Source: Arthrobacter pascens (lineage in GTDB: Bacteria > Actinomycetota > Actinomycetes > Actinomycetales > Micrococcaceae). From it: a stretch of 64,000 nucleotides of DNA. This document shows positions 26,962 through 36,075 of this stretch, in pieces (positions within the stretch are counted from its first letter, which is position 1; the number at the start of each line of letters is the position of its first letter). The notes beneath the pieces are model-generated. The model had not been told where the DNA came from. It saw only the letters and a program-made list of their open reading frames with translations, and did not search any database. The position numbers and the translations under genes are program-made. The stretch spans positions 1,674,001 through 1,738,000 of the forward strand of contig NZ_JAUSWY010000001.1 in the NCBI RefSeq assembly GCF_030815585.1. The letters run 5' to 3'.

Positions 26962-27768
26962 CTACTTCAGAGACAACGAGTCTATCGTGACTGCTTCCAC
27001 GGGCGCGCCGTCCGTGGCGTTAGTGCCGGGAGCGATTCCCGCGGCGGCAATATTGGTCACCACGTCCAGTCCTGATGTCACCCGCCCCACCACCGTATAG
27101 CCACCGGCGGAATCGGGTGGGATTACGGTGTCCTTGTAGACGATAAAGAACTGGGTACCGTTTCCGTAGGCATTGTCTCCTGTTCTGGCCACAGCAATCG
27201 TCCCGGCAGGATAAGTGTTGTCTGCCGGGGTATTTTCCAGCGGGCCCCAGGTGTAGTCGGGATTGCCGCTTCCCTTGCCGTCGGCGGACCCGCATTGCAG
27301 GACGCCGAAGGATTCCCCGGTGGTGAGGCGGTGACAGGTTTTCCCGGTGAAATAGCCCTCATCGCTGAGGGACTTGAACACGGCGGATGCCTGCGGGGCG
27401 GTGGTTCCGTCGAGTTCCACACCGACTGTCCCGCTGTTCAGCTTCAGCTCGCCGGTAAACACCTTGCCCGCGGCGGTATCCGCTGCCGGAATATCGGGGC
27501 CATTGGTGGCCTGCGCGGACGGAGTGGGGGAAGCGGACGGGCTGTTCAGGCCCGCCTCGGCCGCCGCAAACTCCTCTTCGGTGGGGTTCCCCGCAAATGC
27601 AGTGAGCTGAAGTACGACGGCGAGCACCACTGCGGCGGCACCGGCACCGGCGGCGATGAAGTTGTCCCGCTTGCGCCGTTTTTCCTGCTCCCGGCGCAGC
27701 TCGCGCTTTGCTTCCATCTGCTGGATGCGCCGTTTGGCTTCGCGGGCACTGCGTGAACTGGCCGCCAA
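26962..27768 (-). CDS. membrane-anchored peptidylprolyl isomerase, cyclophilin type
   Basis: A 268-residue protein. A highly basic N-terminus (KRELRREQEKRRKR) precedes one transmembrane helix (about residues 37-57), a Ser/Pro-rich linker and an extracytoplasmic cyclophilin domain with FKSLSDEGYFTGKTCHRL, NGTQFFIVY and GYTVVGRVTSGLDVV. It should fold or remodel surface proteins outside the membrane. TTG 27768 is chosen because AGGAGG lies 5 nt upstream; an upstream in-frame ATG at 27981 would overlap the divergent hisS leader and lacks family similarity. Cyclophilin beside rel and hisS is a common actinobacterial arrangement. Confidence 0.93.
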   Translation of the reverse strand: MAASSRSAREAKRRIQQMEAKRELRREQEKRRKRDNFIAAGAGAAAVVLAVVLQLTAFAGNPTEEEFAAAEAGLNSPSASPTPSAQATNGPDIPAADTAAGKVFTGELKLNSGTVGVELDGTTAPQASAVFKSLSDEGYFTGKTCHRLTTGESFGVLQCGSADGKGSGNPDYTWGPLENTPADNTYPAGTIAVARTGDNAYGNGTQFFIVYKDTVIPPDSAGGYTVVGRVTSGLDVVTNIAAAGIAPGTNATDGAPVEAVTIDSLSLK

Positions 27769-27883
27769 GGGTCCTCCTGTATGTCCGGTTGCGGCATGCC
27801 CGCCTTCAGGGGGCCGCGCGCAAATTGTCTGACGGCAGCAGTCAACGCCGTTGTCCGCCGTATTAGAGATGCAGGCGGATGAC

Positions 27884-27914
27884 GCATAAACTGACTGCCG
27901 CACATAGTTTATGC
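27884..27914. promoter_or_regulatory. perfect 9-bp inverted repeat between cyclophilin gene and hisS
   Basis: GCATAAACT (27884-27892) and AGTTTATGC (27906-27914) flank a 13-nt spacer. The element is AT-rich against a GC-rich background and sits mid-way in the 239-bp divergent intergenic region. It could be an operator or a hairpin in the hisS leader; there is no T-tract. Confidence 0.45.
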
Positions 27915-28007
27915 ATGACTGGCTGGACTGCCGCCGTTCCCGGCCCGTTTCGGGCGGAATGCCGGGCAAAGTCCCAGGCACCCTTCATCAAGAGGAGAGT
28001 TTCCACC

Positions 28008-29378
28008 ATGGCACGCACCGCCTCCCTGTCCGGATTCCCTGAGTGGCTTCCCGAGGAACGGCTGGTGGAACTGCATGTGCTGGATACGTTGCGCAGGGTT
28101 TTCGAGTTGCATGGTTTCGCTTCGATCGAGACCCGTGCCGTGGAAACGGTGGGCCAGCTGCTGCGCAAAGGCGAGATCGATAAAGAGGTCTATGGCCTCA
28201 GCCGGCTCCAGGACGAGGACGGCGAAGGCACCGATGCAGGTAAGGCCGGAAAACACGATCCCCACGCCCTCGCCCTGCACTTCGACCTGACGGTGCCCTT
28301 TGCCCGTTACGTGGTGGAAAACGCCGGCTACCTCGCCTTTCCGTTCCGGCGCTACCAGATCCAGAAGGTGTGGCGTGGCGAACGGCCACAGGAGGGCAGG
28401 GCCCGCGAATTCATCCAGGCGGACATAGACGTGGTGGGCGACGGCGAACTGCCCTTCCGCTATGACGTGGAGATCGCCCTGGTTATCGCCGAGGCTCTGA
28501 GCGCCCTGCCCATTCCGGATTTCAGGCTGCGCATCAACAACAGGAAGCTCGCCGAGGGCTTCTATCGCGGCATCGGCCTGGATGACACTGCAGGCGTGCT
28601 GCGCAGCATCGACAAACTGGAAAAGATCGGCCCCGCCAAGGTCGCCGACCTTTTGAAGACCGAGCTCAGCGCCACTGATGAGCAGGCGCAGGCGGCGCTG
28701 CAGCTGGCCGGGATCCGCACCGAAGACACCTCGTTTGTGGCGCAGGTCCGTGCCCTCGGCGTCAGCAACGAGCTGCTCGAAGAGGGTCTGGACGAACTGG
28801 AACAGGTGATCGAGGCGGCAGTGCAGCGTGCCCCGGGGAAGGTTATCGCCGACCTCAGCATTGCCCGCGGCCTGGACTACTACACCGGAACTGTGGTTGA
28901 GACCGTTTTGGTGGGCCACGAGCAGCTCGGTTCCATCTGCTCCGGAGGCCGCTACGACGCCCTGGCATCCAAGGGCAACCGGAAGTTCCCGGGCGTCGGG
29001 CTGTCCATAGGTGTCACCCGGCTCGTATCCAGGATCCTTAGCCATGATCTGGCCAAGGCCTCCCGCTCGGTGCCTACCGCCGTTCTGGTTGCCCTTACCA
29101 ACGACGACAGCTGGGGTGCTGCGCAGGACGTCGCGGCGCAGCTCCGGAGCCGCGGAATCGCCACTGAAGTGGCTGCCAAGGCCGAGAAGTTCGGCAAGCA
29201 GATCAAGTTTGCCGACCGGCGGGGGATCCCATTTGTCTGGTTTACAGACGACGACGGCAATCACCAGGTCAAGGACATCCGTTCCGGAGACCAGGCCGAT
29301 GCCGACCCCGTACGCTGGACGCCGCCGTCGGAAGACCTTGCCGTCCAGGTGAAAACCGCCGCGGCACAGCCGGCCTGA
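28008..29378 (+). CDS. hisS: histidyl-tRNA synthetase
   Basis: A class II synthetase of 456 residues that charges tRNA-His. It shows the motif 1 region [16 protein letters not shown], motif 2 [23 protein letters not shown], the histidine-binding signature [12 protein letters not shown] and the motif 3 segment [13 protein letters not shown], then a C-terminal anticodon-binding domain. ATG 28008 has AGGAGAG about 10 nt upstream and gives [17 protein letters not shown]; in-frame upstream starts add unrelated sequence. aspS follows 91 nt downstream, a common pairing. Confidence 0.96.
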   Translation: MARTASLSGFPEWLPEERLVELHVLDTLRRVFELHGFASIETRAVETVGQLLRKGEIDKEVYGLSRLQDEDGEGTDAGKAGKHDPHALALHFDLTVPFARYVVENAGYLAFPFRRYQIQKVWRGERPQEGRAREFIQADIDVVGDGELPFRYDVEIALVIAEALSALPIPDFRLRINNRKLAEGFYRGIGLDDTAGVLRSIDKLEKIGPAKVADLLKTELSATDEQAQAALQLAGIRTEDTSFVAQVRALGVSNELLEEGLDELEQVIEAAVQRAPGKVIADLSIARGLDYYTGTVVETVLVGHEQLGSICSGGRYDALASKGNRKFPGVGLSIGVTRLVSRILSHDLAKASRSVPTAVLVALTNDDSWGAAQDVAAQLRSRGIATEVAAKAEKFGKQIKFADRRGIPFVWFTDDDGNHQVKDIRSGDQADADPVRWTPPSEDLAVQVKTAAAQPA

Positions 29379-29469
29379 CCCAACAGGTAAACTCAAACGG
29401 GATTGTTCCCGGAACAATTCTCTTCAGTTTCACTCTGTTTTCTCGCTGTCTCCTTCAGAAAGGCGTGCT

Positions 29470-31251
29470 GTGCTGCGCACACATGACCTCGGATCCCTTC
29501 GTTCCGAGCACATTGGACAAACCGTAACCCTGGCTGGCTGGGTGGGCCGCCGTCGTGATCACGGTGGTGTTGCATTCGTGGACCTGCGTGATGCGTCGGG
29601 CGTGGCCCAGGTTGTGGTCCGTGAGGAAGAGGTCTTCCACGGTCTGCGCAATGAGTATGTCCTCCAGGTCACCGGCACCGTTTCCAAGCGGCCCGAGGGC
29701 AACGAGAACCCTGCGCTGGCGACCGGTGGGATCGAAGTCATGGCCGACAAGGTGGTCATTCTGAACACCTCCGAGCCGCTGCCCTTCCAGATCGACGAAC
29801 ATGTCGAGGTGGGCGAGGAAGCACGCCTGAAGCACCGGTACCTGGACCTCCGCCGTCCCGGCCCCAGCCGCAACCTCCGGTTGCGCTCCGAAGCCAACCG
29901 GGTGGCACGTGAACTGCTCCACCAGGACGGCTTCGTGGAGGTCGAGACCCCCACGCTGACACGCTCCACGCCCGAAGGCGCCCGGGACTTCGTGGTTCCC
30001 GCCCGTCTGGCACCAGGATCCTGGTACGCGCTTCCGCAGTCCCCCCAGCTTTTCAAGCAGCTGCTCCAGGTGGGCGGCTTCGAGAAGTATTACCAGATCG
30101 CGCGCTGCTACCGCGATGAGGACTTCCGCGCGGACCGCCAGCCGGAGTTCACCCAGCTGGACATCGAAGCGAGCTTCGTGGACCAGGACGACATCATCGC
30201 GCTGGGCGAAAACATCGTCAAAGCCCTGTGGAAGCTGATCGACGTGGAGATCCCCACGCCCATCCAGCGCATCACCTACGCGGACGCCATGGCGAGGTAC
30301 GGCTCGGACAAGCCGGACCTTCGTTTCGGCGTGGAGCTGACCGAGCTCACCGAGTTCTTCAAGGACACCAACTTCGGCGTCTTCAAGGCCCCGTACGTCG
30401 GCGCCGTTGTGATGCCCGGCGGTGCGTCCCAGCCACGCCGCACCCTGGACGGCTGGCAGGAGTTCGCCAAGCAGCGCGGTCACAAGGGGTTGGCCTACGT
30501 CCTCTTCAAGGAGGACGGCGAACTGGCCGGACCGGTCGCGAAGAACCTGACCGACGCCGAGCGGTCAGGCCTGGCCGACGCAGTGGGGGCCAACCCCGGT
30601 GACTGCATCTTCTTTGCCGCCGGAGAGAAGCCGGCCGCCCGCGCCCTCCTGGGCGCCGCCCGGGTGGAGATCGGCCACCGCACCGGCCTGATCGATCCCA
30701 AGGCCTGGGCGTTCTGCTGGGTGGTGGATGCCCCGATGTTCGAACCTGCTGCAGCAGCCGTTGCTTCCGGCGATGTGGCCGTCGGTGCCGGCAAGTGGAC
30801 TGCCGTCCACCATGCCTTCACCTCGCCCAAGCCGGAGTTCCTGGACTCATTCGACAAGGACCCCGAGTCCGCACTTTCCTACGCCTACGACATCGTCTGC
30901 AACGGCAACGAAATCGGCGGCGGATCGATCCGTATCCACGAGCGCGACGTCCAGGAGCGGGTGTTTGAACTGATGGGCCTGGACAAGGCCGACGCCCAGA
31001 CCAAGTTCGGCTTCCTGTTGGAGGGCTTCAAGTTCGGTGCCCCTCCGCACGGCGGCATAGCGTTCGGCTGGGACCGCGTGGTCGCGCTCTTGGCCGGTGT
31101 TGAGTCCATCCGCGACGTCATCGCCTTCCCGAAGACCGGTAACGGCTACGACCCGCTCACGGCGGCACCGGCGCCGATCACGCCACAGCAGCGCAAGGAA
31201 GCCGGCGTGGACTTCAAGCCTGAGGCCAAGAAGGCTGAACCGGGCGCGTAA
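29470..31251 (+). CDS. aspS: aspartyl-tRNA synthetase
   Basis: A bacterial-type AspRS of 593 residues. An N-terminal OB-fold anticodon-binding domain ([24 protein letters not shown]) leads into the class II core with [42 protein letters not shown] (motif 2 area) and the C-terminal GIAFGWDRV motif 3; a GAD insertion domain lies near residues 310-400. Whether it also charges tRNA-Asn cannot be read here. AAAGG precedes the GTG start. A hairpin terminator follows at 31298-31329. Confidence 0.97.
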   Translation: MLRTHDLGSLRSEHIGQTVTLAGWVGRRRDHGGVAFVDLRDASGVAQVVVREEEVFHGLRNEYVLQVTGTVSKRPEGNENPALATGGIEVMADKVVILNTSEPLPFQIDEHVEVGEEARLKHRYLDLRRPGPSRNLRLRSEANRVARELLHQDGFVEVETPTLTRSTPEGARDFVVPARLAPGSWYALPQSPQLFKQLLQVGGFEKYYQIARCYRDEDFRADRQPEFTQLDIEASFVDQDDIIALGENIVKALWKLIDVEIPTPIQRITYADAMARYGSDKPDLRFGVELTELTEFFKDTNFGVFKAPYVGAVVMPGGASQPRRTLDGWQEFAKQRGHKGLAYVLFKEDGELAGPVAKNLTDAERSGLADAVGANPGDCIFFAAGEKPAARALLGAARVEIGHRTGLIDPKAWAFCWVVDAPMFEPAAAAVASGDVAVGAGKWTAVHHAFTSPKPEFLDSFDKDPESALSYAYDIVCNGNEIGGGSIRIHERDVQERVFELMGLDKADAQTKFGFLLEGFKFGAPPHGGIAFGWDRVVALLAGVESIRDVIAFPKTGNGYDPLTAAPAPITPQQRKEAGVDFKPEAKKAEPGA

Positions 31252-31297
31252 GCAGTAGCGGCGGTTCCGTACCGCCAAACGAACTATTCTGCGTTAC

Positions 31298-31329
31298 CTG
31301 AAGGCTCTCCTGCGAAGGGGAGCCTTCAG
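31298..31329 (+). terminator. hairpin terminator after aspS
   Basis: CTGAAGGCTC (31298-31307) pairs perfectly with GAGCCTTCAG (31320-31329), leaving a 12-nt apical region that can extend the stem. It lies 47 nt after the aspS stop and 37 nt before the acetyltransferase gene. Confidence 0.7.
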
Positions 31330-31366
31330 CACTTGCTGCCTGCAGTCATTACTCAAGGAGGAAACC

Positions 31367-32152
31367 GTGGAGCCCACGATGGAAAACTTTGAAGCTCTGA
31401 TGGATTCCGCTTGGCTGGCGCCGGAGCGGTACGACACAGGGGAGTGGGTGCTCCGCGCAGCGGATGGAGTCACCCAGCGCGCCAATTCCGTCTGGCCGCG
31501 GGCCGAGGCTGTGGATACGCCCGCCGCCGTCCGAGCTGCCGCATTGTGGTACCGCCGGCGGAGGCTGCCGGCGATCTACCAGGTCACGGACACCCCGCGC
31601 AACGCAGCCCTGAACGCGGTGCTGGACATGCAGGGTTACACGCGGCAGTCGGAAACGCTCATCATGTGCAGGGAGACGGGTCCCTCCGGCCCCGGGTCCT
31701 CCGGAGCGCACGCCCCGGTCGAACTGGCGGACGATCCGAGTGGCGAGTGGCTGGACCTCTGGTGGAGCGTTGACGGCCGCGGCGGCCCGGCCGAACTGGA
31801 AACCGCCCGTCGAATCCTGACCGGCTGCCCGTCGCTGTATGCGCTGGTGAGGTCCGACGACGGCTCCCCGGCCGCCGTCGGACGCCTCGCTGTTCCTTCA
31901 CGCGGGGAGGGCGGACATGGCGGAATCTATTGCATGGCCACCCGGCCTGAGTCCCGGCGCCGCGGATTCGCCGGGATGGTGCTGAGGTCGCTCATCGATG
32001 GAGCGGTTGCGGCGGAGGCCGGCAGGCTCTGGCTGCTGGTCACGGCTTCGAACCCAGGCGCACGGGCACTCTACGCCAAGGCAGGCTTCCAGGAAGTGGG
32101 CCGCTACTCGTATCGTCAGGAGCGGCCGAAGCGCGCCCTGACCGGCTGCTGA
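31367..32152 (+). CDS. GNAT family N-acetyltransferase
   Basis: A 261-residue acetyltransferase. The C-terminal GNAT domain has the acetyl-CoA-binding strand-loop ATRPESRRRGFAGMVLRSLI (the R-x2-G-x-A/G pyrophosphate loop) and the later VTASNPGARALYAKAGFQEVGRY. The N-terminal half is a degenerate second GNAT-like fold, with NAVLDMQGYTRQSETLIM recalling the end of such a domain, so a tandem-GNAT architecture is likely. The substrate is unknown. The GTG start has a strong AGGAGG 5-6 nt upstream. It converges on the acVLRF1 gene with 7 nt between. Confidence 0.88.
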   Translation: MEPTMENFEALMDSAWLAPERYDTGEWVLRAADGVTQRANSVWPRAEAVDTPAAVRAAALWYRRRRLPAIYQVTDTPRNAALNAVLDMQGYTRQSETLIMCRETGPSGPGSSGAHAPVELADDPSGEWLDLWWSVDGRGGPAELETARRILTGCPSLYALVRSDDGSPAAVGRLAVPSRGEGGHGGIYCMATRPESRRRGFAGMVLRSLIDGAVAAEAGRLWLLVTASNPGARALYAKAGFQEVGRYSYRQERPKRALTGC

Positions 32153-32159
32153 CAAGGCC

Positions 32160-32834
32160 CTACGCCGGTGCGTCCGCCACCTGGATCCTCACGGCGCAAA
32201 CATCCGCTGCTGCCTTCTTCAGGACCGCGGTGCGGGGATCGGGCACGTCGAGGTAGGCCAGCCGTGGGAGCTTGGCGTAGTCCTTCAGGGCTGGGTCTTC
32301 CAGCACCAGGTCCACCAGGGTGCGGTCCCCGCCCGGAACGACGTATTCGAAGGACTGGCCGCTGAACACCTGGCGGGCCTGCCCGGCGACAGCCTGTACC
32401 AGCTCATCCGCCTGGTTGGAGCGGCGGCGTGCAAACCTCTGCTGCGACTGGCCTCCTGCGGCCGTCCTGGACTGCACGTACCTGGTGCCTGCTTTGGACG
32501 CGACGATGACTCCTTCGCTGGCCACAGCGATGCCGTACCCTCCCCGCCGGACCAGGAGAAGGCTGAGCCGGCGAGGTTGGGAGGCGATGGACGCCAGCCG
32601 CTCCAACGGATCGGCGCCACGTCCCGGCCGGCCGTCCGCTGGCCACGGCGGCTGCAGCAGCGCCGTTGCGCCATCCGCCGCCAGGAGCCGCACGCCGTCG
32701 TCGTCATCGCTGAGCCGGAAGCCGCCGTGGGCGGCGCTGAACCGCTCCACCCAACCCGGCAGCCGCCGTCCCGGCACAAAAGCGGTCCTGACGGAGCCCG
32801 TACGGCCCGCGCCGTCGGCGCGGTGAGCTGTCAT
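32160..32834 (-). CDS. acVLRF1 family peptidyl-tRNA hydrolase (ribosome rescue release factor)
   Basis: A 224-residue protein that I assign to the actinobacterial Vms1-like release factor family. These are eRF1-related proteins that release nascent chains from peptidyl-tRNA on stalled or split ribosomes. The conserved core is visible as KAGTRYVQSRTAAGGQSQQR (residues 114-133) followed by FARRRSNQA; the glutamine-rich loop is the catalytic site. Most relatives I recall read GGWSQQR; here position 129 is Q, producing a literal GGQ. The start is the ATG at 32834, divergent from rarA with 67 bp between. Confidence 0.8.
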   Translation of the reverse strand: MTAHRADGAGRTGSVRTAFVPGRRLPGWVERFSAAHGGFRLSDDDDGVRLLAADGATALLQPPWPADGRPGRGADPLERLASIASQPRRLSLLLVRRGGYGIAVASEGVIVASKAGTRYVQSRTAAGGQSQQRFARRRSNQADELVQAVAGQARQVFSGQSFEYVVPGGDRTLVDLVLEDPALKDYAKLPRLAYLDVPDPRTAVLKKAAADVCAVRIQVADAPA

Positions 32835-32889
32835 GAGGACCCCTTTTTGGCTGGAGGAGGGCTGGCGGAACGAAGCGGTGAACTATGAG

Positions 32890-32895
32890 TAGCCT
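32890..32895 (+). promoter_or_regulatory. -10 hexamer TAGCCT of a leaderless rarA transcript
   Basis: TAGCCT fits TANNNT and ends six nucleotides before the rarA GTG at 32902; no ribosome-binding site intervenes. Confidence 0.4.
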
Positions 32896-32901
32896 ATCTA
32901 T

Positions 32902-34314
32902 GTGGATGATCTCTTCGGCCAAGGGCCCGATAACGACGACGACGGCGACAGCGGTGCGCCTGGCGCCGCCGGAACCGGTGCGGGCGGCAATGCGTCCCCC
33001 CGCAGCCCGCTTGCCGTCAGGATGCGGCCGCGGACCCTGGACGACGTGGTGGGACAACAGCACCTTCTGGGGCAGGGCTCGCCGCTGCGGCAGCTCGCTG
33101 CCGGTGCTGACGCAGGCGGGCCCGCCGGACCGGCGTCGGTCATCCTCTGGGGACCTCCCGGGACCGGAAAAACCACCCTTGCCCACGTGATCGCCAAGGG
33201 GCGTGGCCGGAAGTTCGTCGAGCTGTCCGCCATCACCGCGGGCGTCAAGGACGTGCGGCGCGTGATGGACGAGGCCCTGACAGCCCGGGACCTCTACAAG
33301 ACCACCACCGTGCTGTTCCTGGACGAGATCCACCGGTTCAACAAGGCGCAGCAGGATGCCCTCTTGCCGGGGGTGGAAAACCGCTGGGTGGTCCTTGTGG
33401 CAGCCACCACTGAAAATCCATCCTTTTCCGTGGTCTCGCCGCTCCTGTCCCGGTCACTGTTGCTGACCCTGAAGCCGCTCACCGACGCCGACGTCGAGGG
33501 CCTGGTCCAGCGTGCGGTGTCGGATGCCCGCGGGCTGAACGGGAAAGTGGAGCTCACGGACGAAGCGCTGGCCCACCTGGTCAGGCTGTCCGGCGGCGAC
33601 GCCCGGCGCGCCCTGACCGCACTCGAGGCCGCCGCCGGCGTGGCGTTTGGTGACGCCGACGACACCGGCGCCGGTCCCGTCACGGTTGAGTTGAAACATA
33701 CGGAGCGGGCCCTGGATGTGGCCGCTGTCCGCTATGACCGCGCCGGCGACCAGCACTACGACGTCGCGAGTGCTTTCATCAAATCCATCCGCGGCTCCGA
33801 TGTGGACGCGGCGCTGCACTACCTGGCCCGGATGCTCGAGGCGGGGGAGGATCCGCGCTTTGTGGCCCGGCGCATTGTGATTTCAGCAGCGGAAGATGTT
33901 GGCATGGCGGACCCCACCGCGCTGCAGACTGCCGTAGCCGCGGCACAGGCGGTCCAGCTCATTGGGATGCCGGAGGGCCGGATTGTGCTGGCCGAGGCTG
34001 TGGTGCACCTGGCGACGGCGCCGAAGTCCAATGCGGCGTACATGGGAATCAACAAGGCAGTTGCCGACGTCCGCGCCGGGCTGGGCAACGGGATCCCTGC
34101 CCACCTGCGTGATGCGCACTATCCCGGGTCAAAGCAGTTGGGCCACGGGCTGGGCTACAAGTACGCCCACGACGCCCCGCACTCCGTAGCCACGCAGCAG
34201 TACCCGCCCGACGACCTGGTGGGCCGGGACTACTACGAACCCACGGTCAACGGTGCGGAGCGGGACATCGCTGTGAGGCTTGAACGGCTCCGCAAGATCA
34301 TCCGCGGAAACTGA
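32902..34314 (+). CDS. rarA: replication-associated recombination protein RarA (MgsA)
   Basis: An AAA+ ATPase of 470 residues related to clamp loaders and acting at stalled replication forks. After an acidic, Gly-rich N-terminal 35 residues come [17 protein letters not shown], Walker A GPPGTGKT (84-91), Walker [13 protein letters not shown], sensor 1 [10 protein letters not shown], sensor 2 [13 protein letters not shown], and the C-terminal tetramerisation domain with [15 protein letters not shown] and [18 protein letters not shown]. The GTG start gives MDDLFGQ, whose DLF could be a beta-clamp contact (inference). Confidence 0.95.
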   Translation: MDDLFGQGPDNDDDGDSGAPGAAGTGAGGNASPRSPLAVRMRPRTLDDVVGQQHLLGQGSPLRQLAAGADAGGPAGPASVILWGPPGTGKTTLAHVIAKGRGRKFVELSAITAGVKDVRRVMDEALTARDLYKTTTVLFLDEIHRFNKAQQDALLPGVENRWVVLVAATTENPSFSVVSPLLSRSLLLTLKPLTDADVEGLVQRAVSDARGLNGKVELTDEALAHLVRLSGGDARRALTALEAAAGVAFGDADDTGAGPVTVELKHTERALDVAAVRYDRAGDQHYDVASAFIKSIRGSDVDAALHYLARMLEAGEDPRFVARRIVISAAEDVGMADPTALQTAVAAAQAVQLIGMPEGRIVLAEAVVHLATAPKSNAAYMGINKAVADVRAGLGNGIPAHLRDAHYPGSKQLGHGLGYKYAHDAPHSVATQQYPPDDLVGRDYYEPTVNGAERDIAVRLERLRKIIRGN

Positions 34315-34549
34315 TGCGCGCCGCCCCTGCAAGGGAGACCCAGGGGAAAGTGCGGGAATGCATGGGGAACAACTGGTAAGATTGTTCGTTGTCTGGCAAG
34401 GCACGGACGCACACTCCCGCGGATTTCAGTATTTCCTGCTGATTTGTTGGGGTTGCCCTGTGCCCAGTAGCAAAAGGCAGCGGTTGGCCGATGCTCTCCA
34501 TCGTGGAGGCCAGTAACACTGACACACCGCAGATATTGGAAGGACACAA
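34315..34549 (+). promoter_or_regulatory. rpsD promoter and long 5' leader
   Basis: A 235-bp gap without a gene. A TAAGAT hexamer at 34377-34382 is the best -10 candidate and would give an mRNA leader of about 160 nt before rpsD, long for this window. Short pairings are possible, for example CTCCATCGTGGAG near 34496-34508. S4 represses its own operon through the leader in some bacteria; no known S4-binding motif is recognisable here. The GGAAGGA ribosome-binding site lies at 34538-34544. Confidence 0.4.
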
Positions 34550-35176
34550 GTGGCTAACAACACTCGTGCTCGCCGTACAGCACGCCTCTCGCGTGCACTC
34601 GGCATCGCTCTGACCCCCAAGGCCGCCAAGTACATGGAGCGCCGCCCGTACGGCCCCGGTGAGCATGGCCGTGCCCGTAAGAAGCAGGACTCCGACTACG
34701 CCGTACGTCTGCGCGAAAAGCAGCGTCTGCGCGCCCAGTACGGCATCCGCGAAGCCCAGATGACCCGTGCCTTCGAAGAAGCACGCCGCACCAAGGGCCT
34801 CACCGGTGAAAACCTGATCGAACTGCTCGAAATGCGTCTTGACGCCCTCGTGCTGCGCGCAGGCTTCGCCCGCACCATCGCCCAGGCCCGCCAGCTCGTT
34901 GTGCACCGCCACATCATGGTTGACGGCATCCGCGTGGACCGCCCGTCGTTCCGCGTAGGCGAAGGCCAGCTGGTCCACGTTCACAGCCGCAGCGAAACGA
35001 TGGTTCCGCTTCAGGTTGCCGCAGCCGGCGCACACCGCGACGTCCTGCCGCAGGTTCCCGCCTACCTGGATGTCAAGCTTGACGCCCTGCAGGCCCGCCT
35101 GGTCCGTCGCCCGAAGCGCTCCGAGGTTCCCGTAACCTGCGAAGAGCAGCTCGTCGTCGAATTCTACGCACGCTAA
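34550..35176 (+). CDS. rpsD: 30S ribosomal protein S4
   Basis: A primary 16S rRNA-binding protein of the small subunit, 208 residues. The start MANNTRARRTARLSRALG is followed by YGPGEHGRARKKQDSDYAVRLREKQRLR and the S4 RNA-binding fold (RLDALVLRAGFARTIAQARQLVVHRHI). It lacks the N-terminal CxxC zinc pair of some S4 proteins, so it is a zinc-independent form. It is encoded alone, away from the main ribosomal operons, as usual in actinobacteria. Confidence 0.98.
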   Translation: MANNTRARRTARLSRALGIALTPKAAKYMERRPYGPGEHGRARKKQDSDYAVRLREKQRLRAQYGIREAQMTRAFEEARRTKGLTGENLIELLEMRLDALVLRAGFARTIAQARQLVVHRHIMVDGIRVDRPSFRVGEGQLVHVHSRSETMVPLQVAAAGAHRDVLPQVPAYLDVKLDALQARLVRRPKRSEVPVTCEEQLVVEFYAR

Positions 35177-35196
35177 ATCCCAGCAGCGTATCCAAA

Positions 35197-35229
35197 GAAG
35201 CCCGTGGCAAGCGCCGCGGGCTTCTTTGT
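35197..35229 (+). terminator. intrinsic terminator after rpsD
   Basis: GAAGCCCG (35197-35204) pairs with CGGGCTTC (35217-35224), extended by a G-T wobble and two GC pairs, and is followed by TTTGTATG. It lies 20 nt after the rpsD stop. Confidence 0.85.
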
Positions 35230-35321
35230 ATGTAAGGTACTTGGGGGACATCTGCGGAACGCGCGAAGTGTGCGTACGCGGCTGGAACAGATCCACTTCA
35301 GTTTCGAGGAGATGAACGTCT

Positions 35322-35696
35322 ATGTCTGGTGGCGATATTGCCGGCCTGATCGCTGCCGGGGTGTTTGCGCTCCTGGTGCTATTGCTCGCGGTGCCGATTC
35401 TGAAGCTTGGCAAGGTATTTGATGAAGTACGGACGTCGATCCGTTCCATCAGCGACGGCGCCACGCCCCTGATGGACGAGGTCACCGCAACGGTGTCCAC
35501 CACCAACCAGCAGCTGAAGAAGGTGGACGGCATCGCCTCCAACGTGTCGGACGCCTCGGCGAACCTCTCCGCGCTGTCATCCCTGGTTGCTGCCACCGTG
35601 GGTTCACCGCTGATCAAGGTGGCAGCCTTCAGCTACGGTGTCCGCACCGCCCTGGCCAACCGCAAAAAGCCCGCCGCCGGCCGTCGCAGCCGCTAA
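35322..35696 (+). CDS. DUF948 domain-containing membrane protein
   Basis: A 124-residue protein with one N-terminal transmembrane helix (residues 6-28, IAGLIAAGVFALLVLLLAV) and a cytoplasmic helical, coiled-coil-like DUF948 region (VFDEVRTSIRSISDGATPLMDEV), ending in a basic tail. DUF948 proteins resemble phage-tail or chemoreceptor-like coiled coils; the function is not established. The order rpsD-DUF948-DUF6167-alaS is conserved in actinobacteria. GAGGAGATG lies about 8-15 nt before the ATG. Confidence 0.9.
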   Translation: MSGGDIAGLIAAGVFALLVLLLAVPILKLGKVFDEVRTSIRSISDGATPLMDEVTATVSTTNQQLKKVDGIASNVSDASANLSALSSLVAATVGSPLIKVAAFSYGVRTALANRKKPAAGRRSR

Positions 35697-35714
35697 GCCT
35701 TCCGGAGAACTGAT

Positions 35715-35960
35715 ATGAAACGACTTGTCTGGATGGGAATCGGCGTGGCCATCGGGGTCATCGCGTTCCGAAAGGTCAATGAGGCGCAGGCCAACCTTGG
35801 GCCCGTGGGCCTGAACCGGGCAGTGGGCCGGCTTGCGGATGGTGTCTATGACTTCGCCGATGCCGTCCGGTCCGGAATGCGCGAGCGGGAGTCCGACCTG
35901 CGCAGCGCCCTCGGCGTCGAATCCCAGGACCTTGAATCCGCGAACGCTGCCCGGCGCTGA
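35715..35960 (+). CDS. DUF6167 family small membrane protein
   Basis: An 81-residue protein with a short hydrophobic N-terminal segment (LVWMGIGVAIGVIAF) followed by an amphipathic region (GRLADGVYDFADAVRSGMRERESDLR). I recognise it by position and pattern as the DUF6167 family found between DUF948 and alaS. No function is known. The ATG is 18 nt after the DUF948 gene with CCGGAG upstream, so the pair is probably cotranscribed. Confidence 0.82.
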   Translation: MKRLVWMGIGVAIGVIAFRKVNEAQANLGPVGLNRAVGRLADGVYDFADAVRSGMRERESDLRSALGVESQDLESANAARR

Positions 35961-36075
35961 GGCCCGGAACCAGCGGAGAATAAAACCAGCAGTACCGGTT
36001 AGTCCCGGAACTGCCGTCTGAATCAACTGTCACGCGCCAGAAAAGCGTGATCCAAGAAGGGTATGTAATCAGCTC

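Noticed and set aside
27909..29417. 502-codon minus-strand frame opposite hisS
   Set aside because: Shadow of hisS; also crosses the intergenic inverted repeat and has no promoter or ribosome-binding site.
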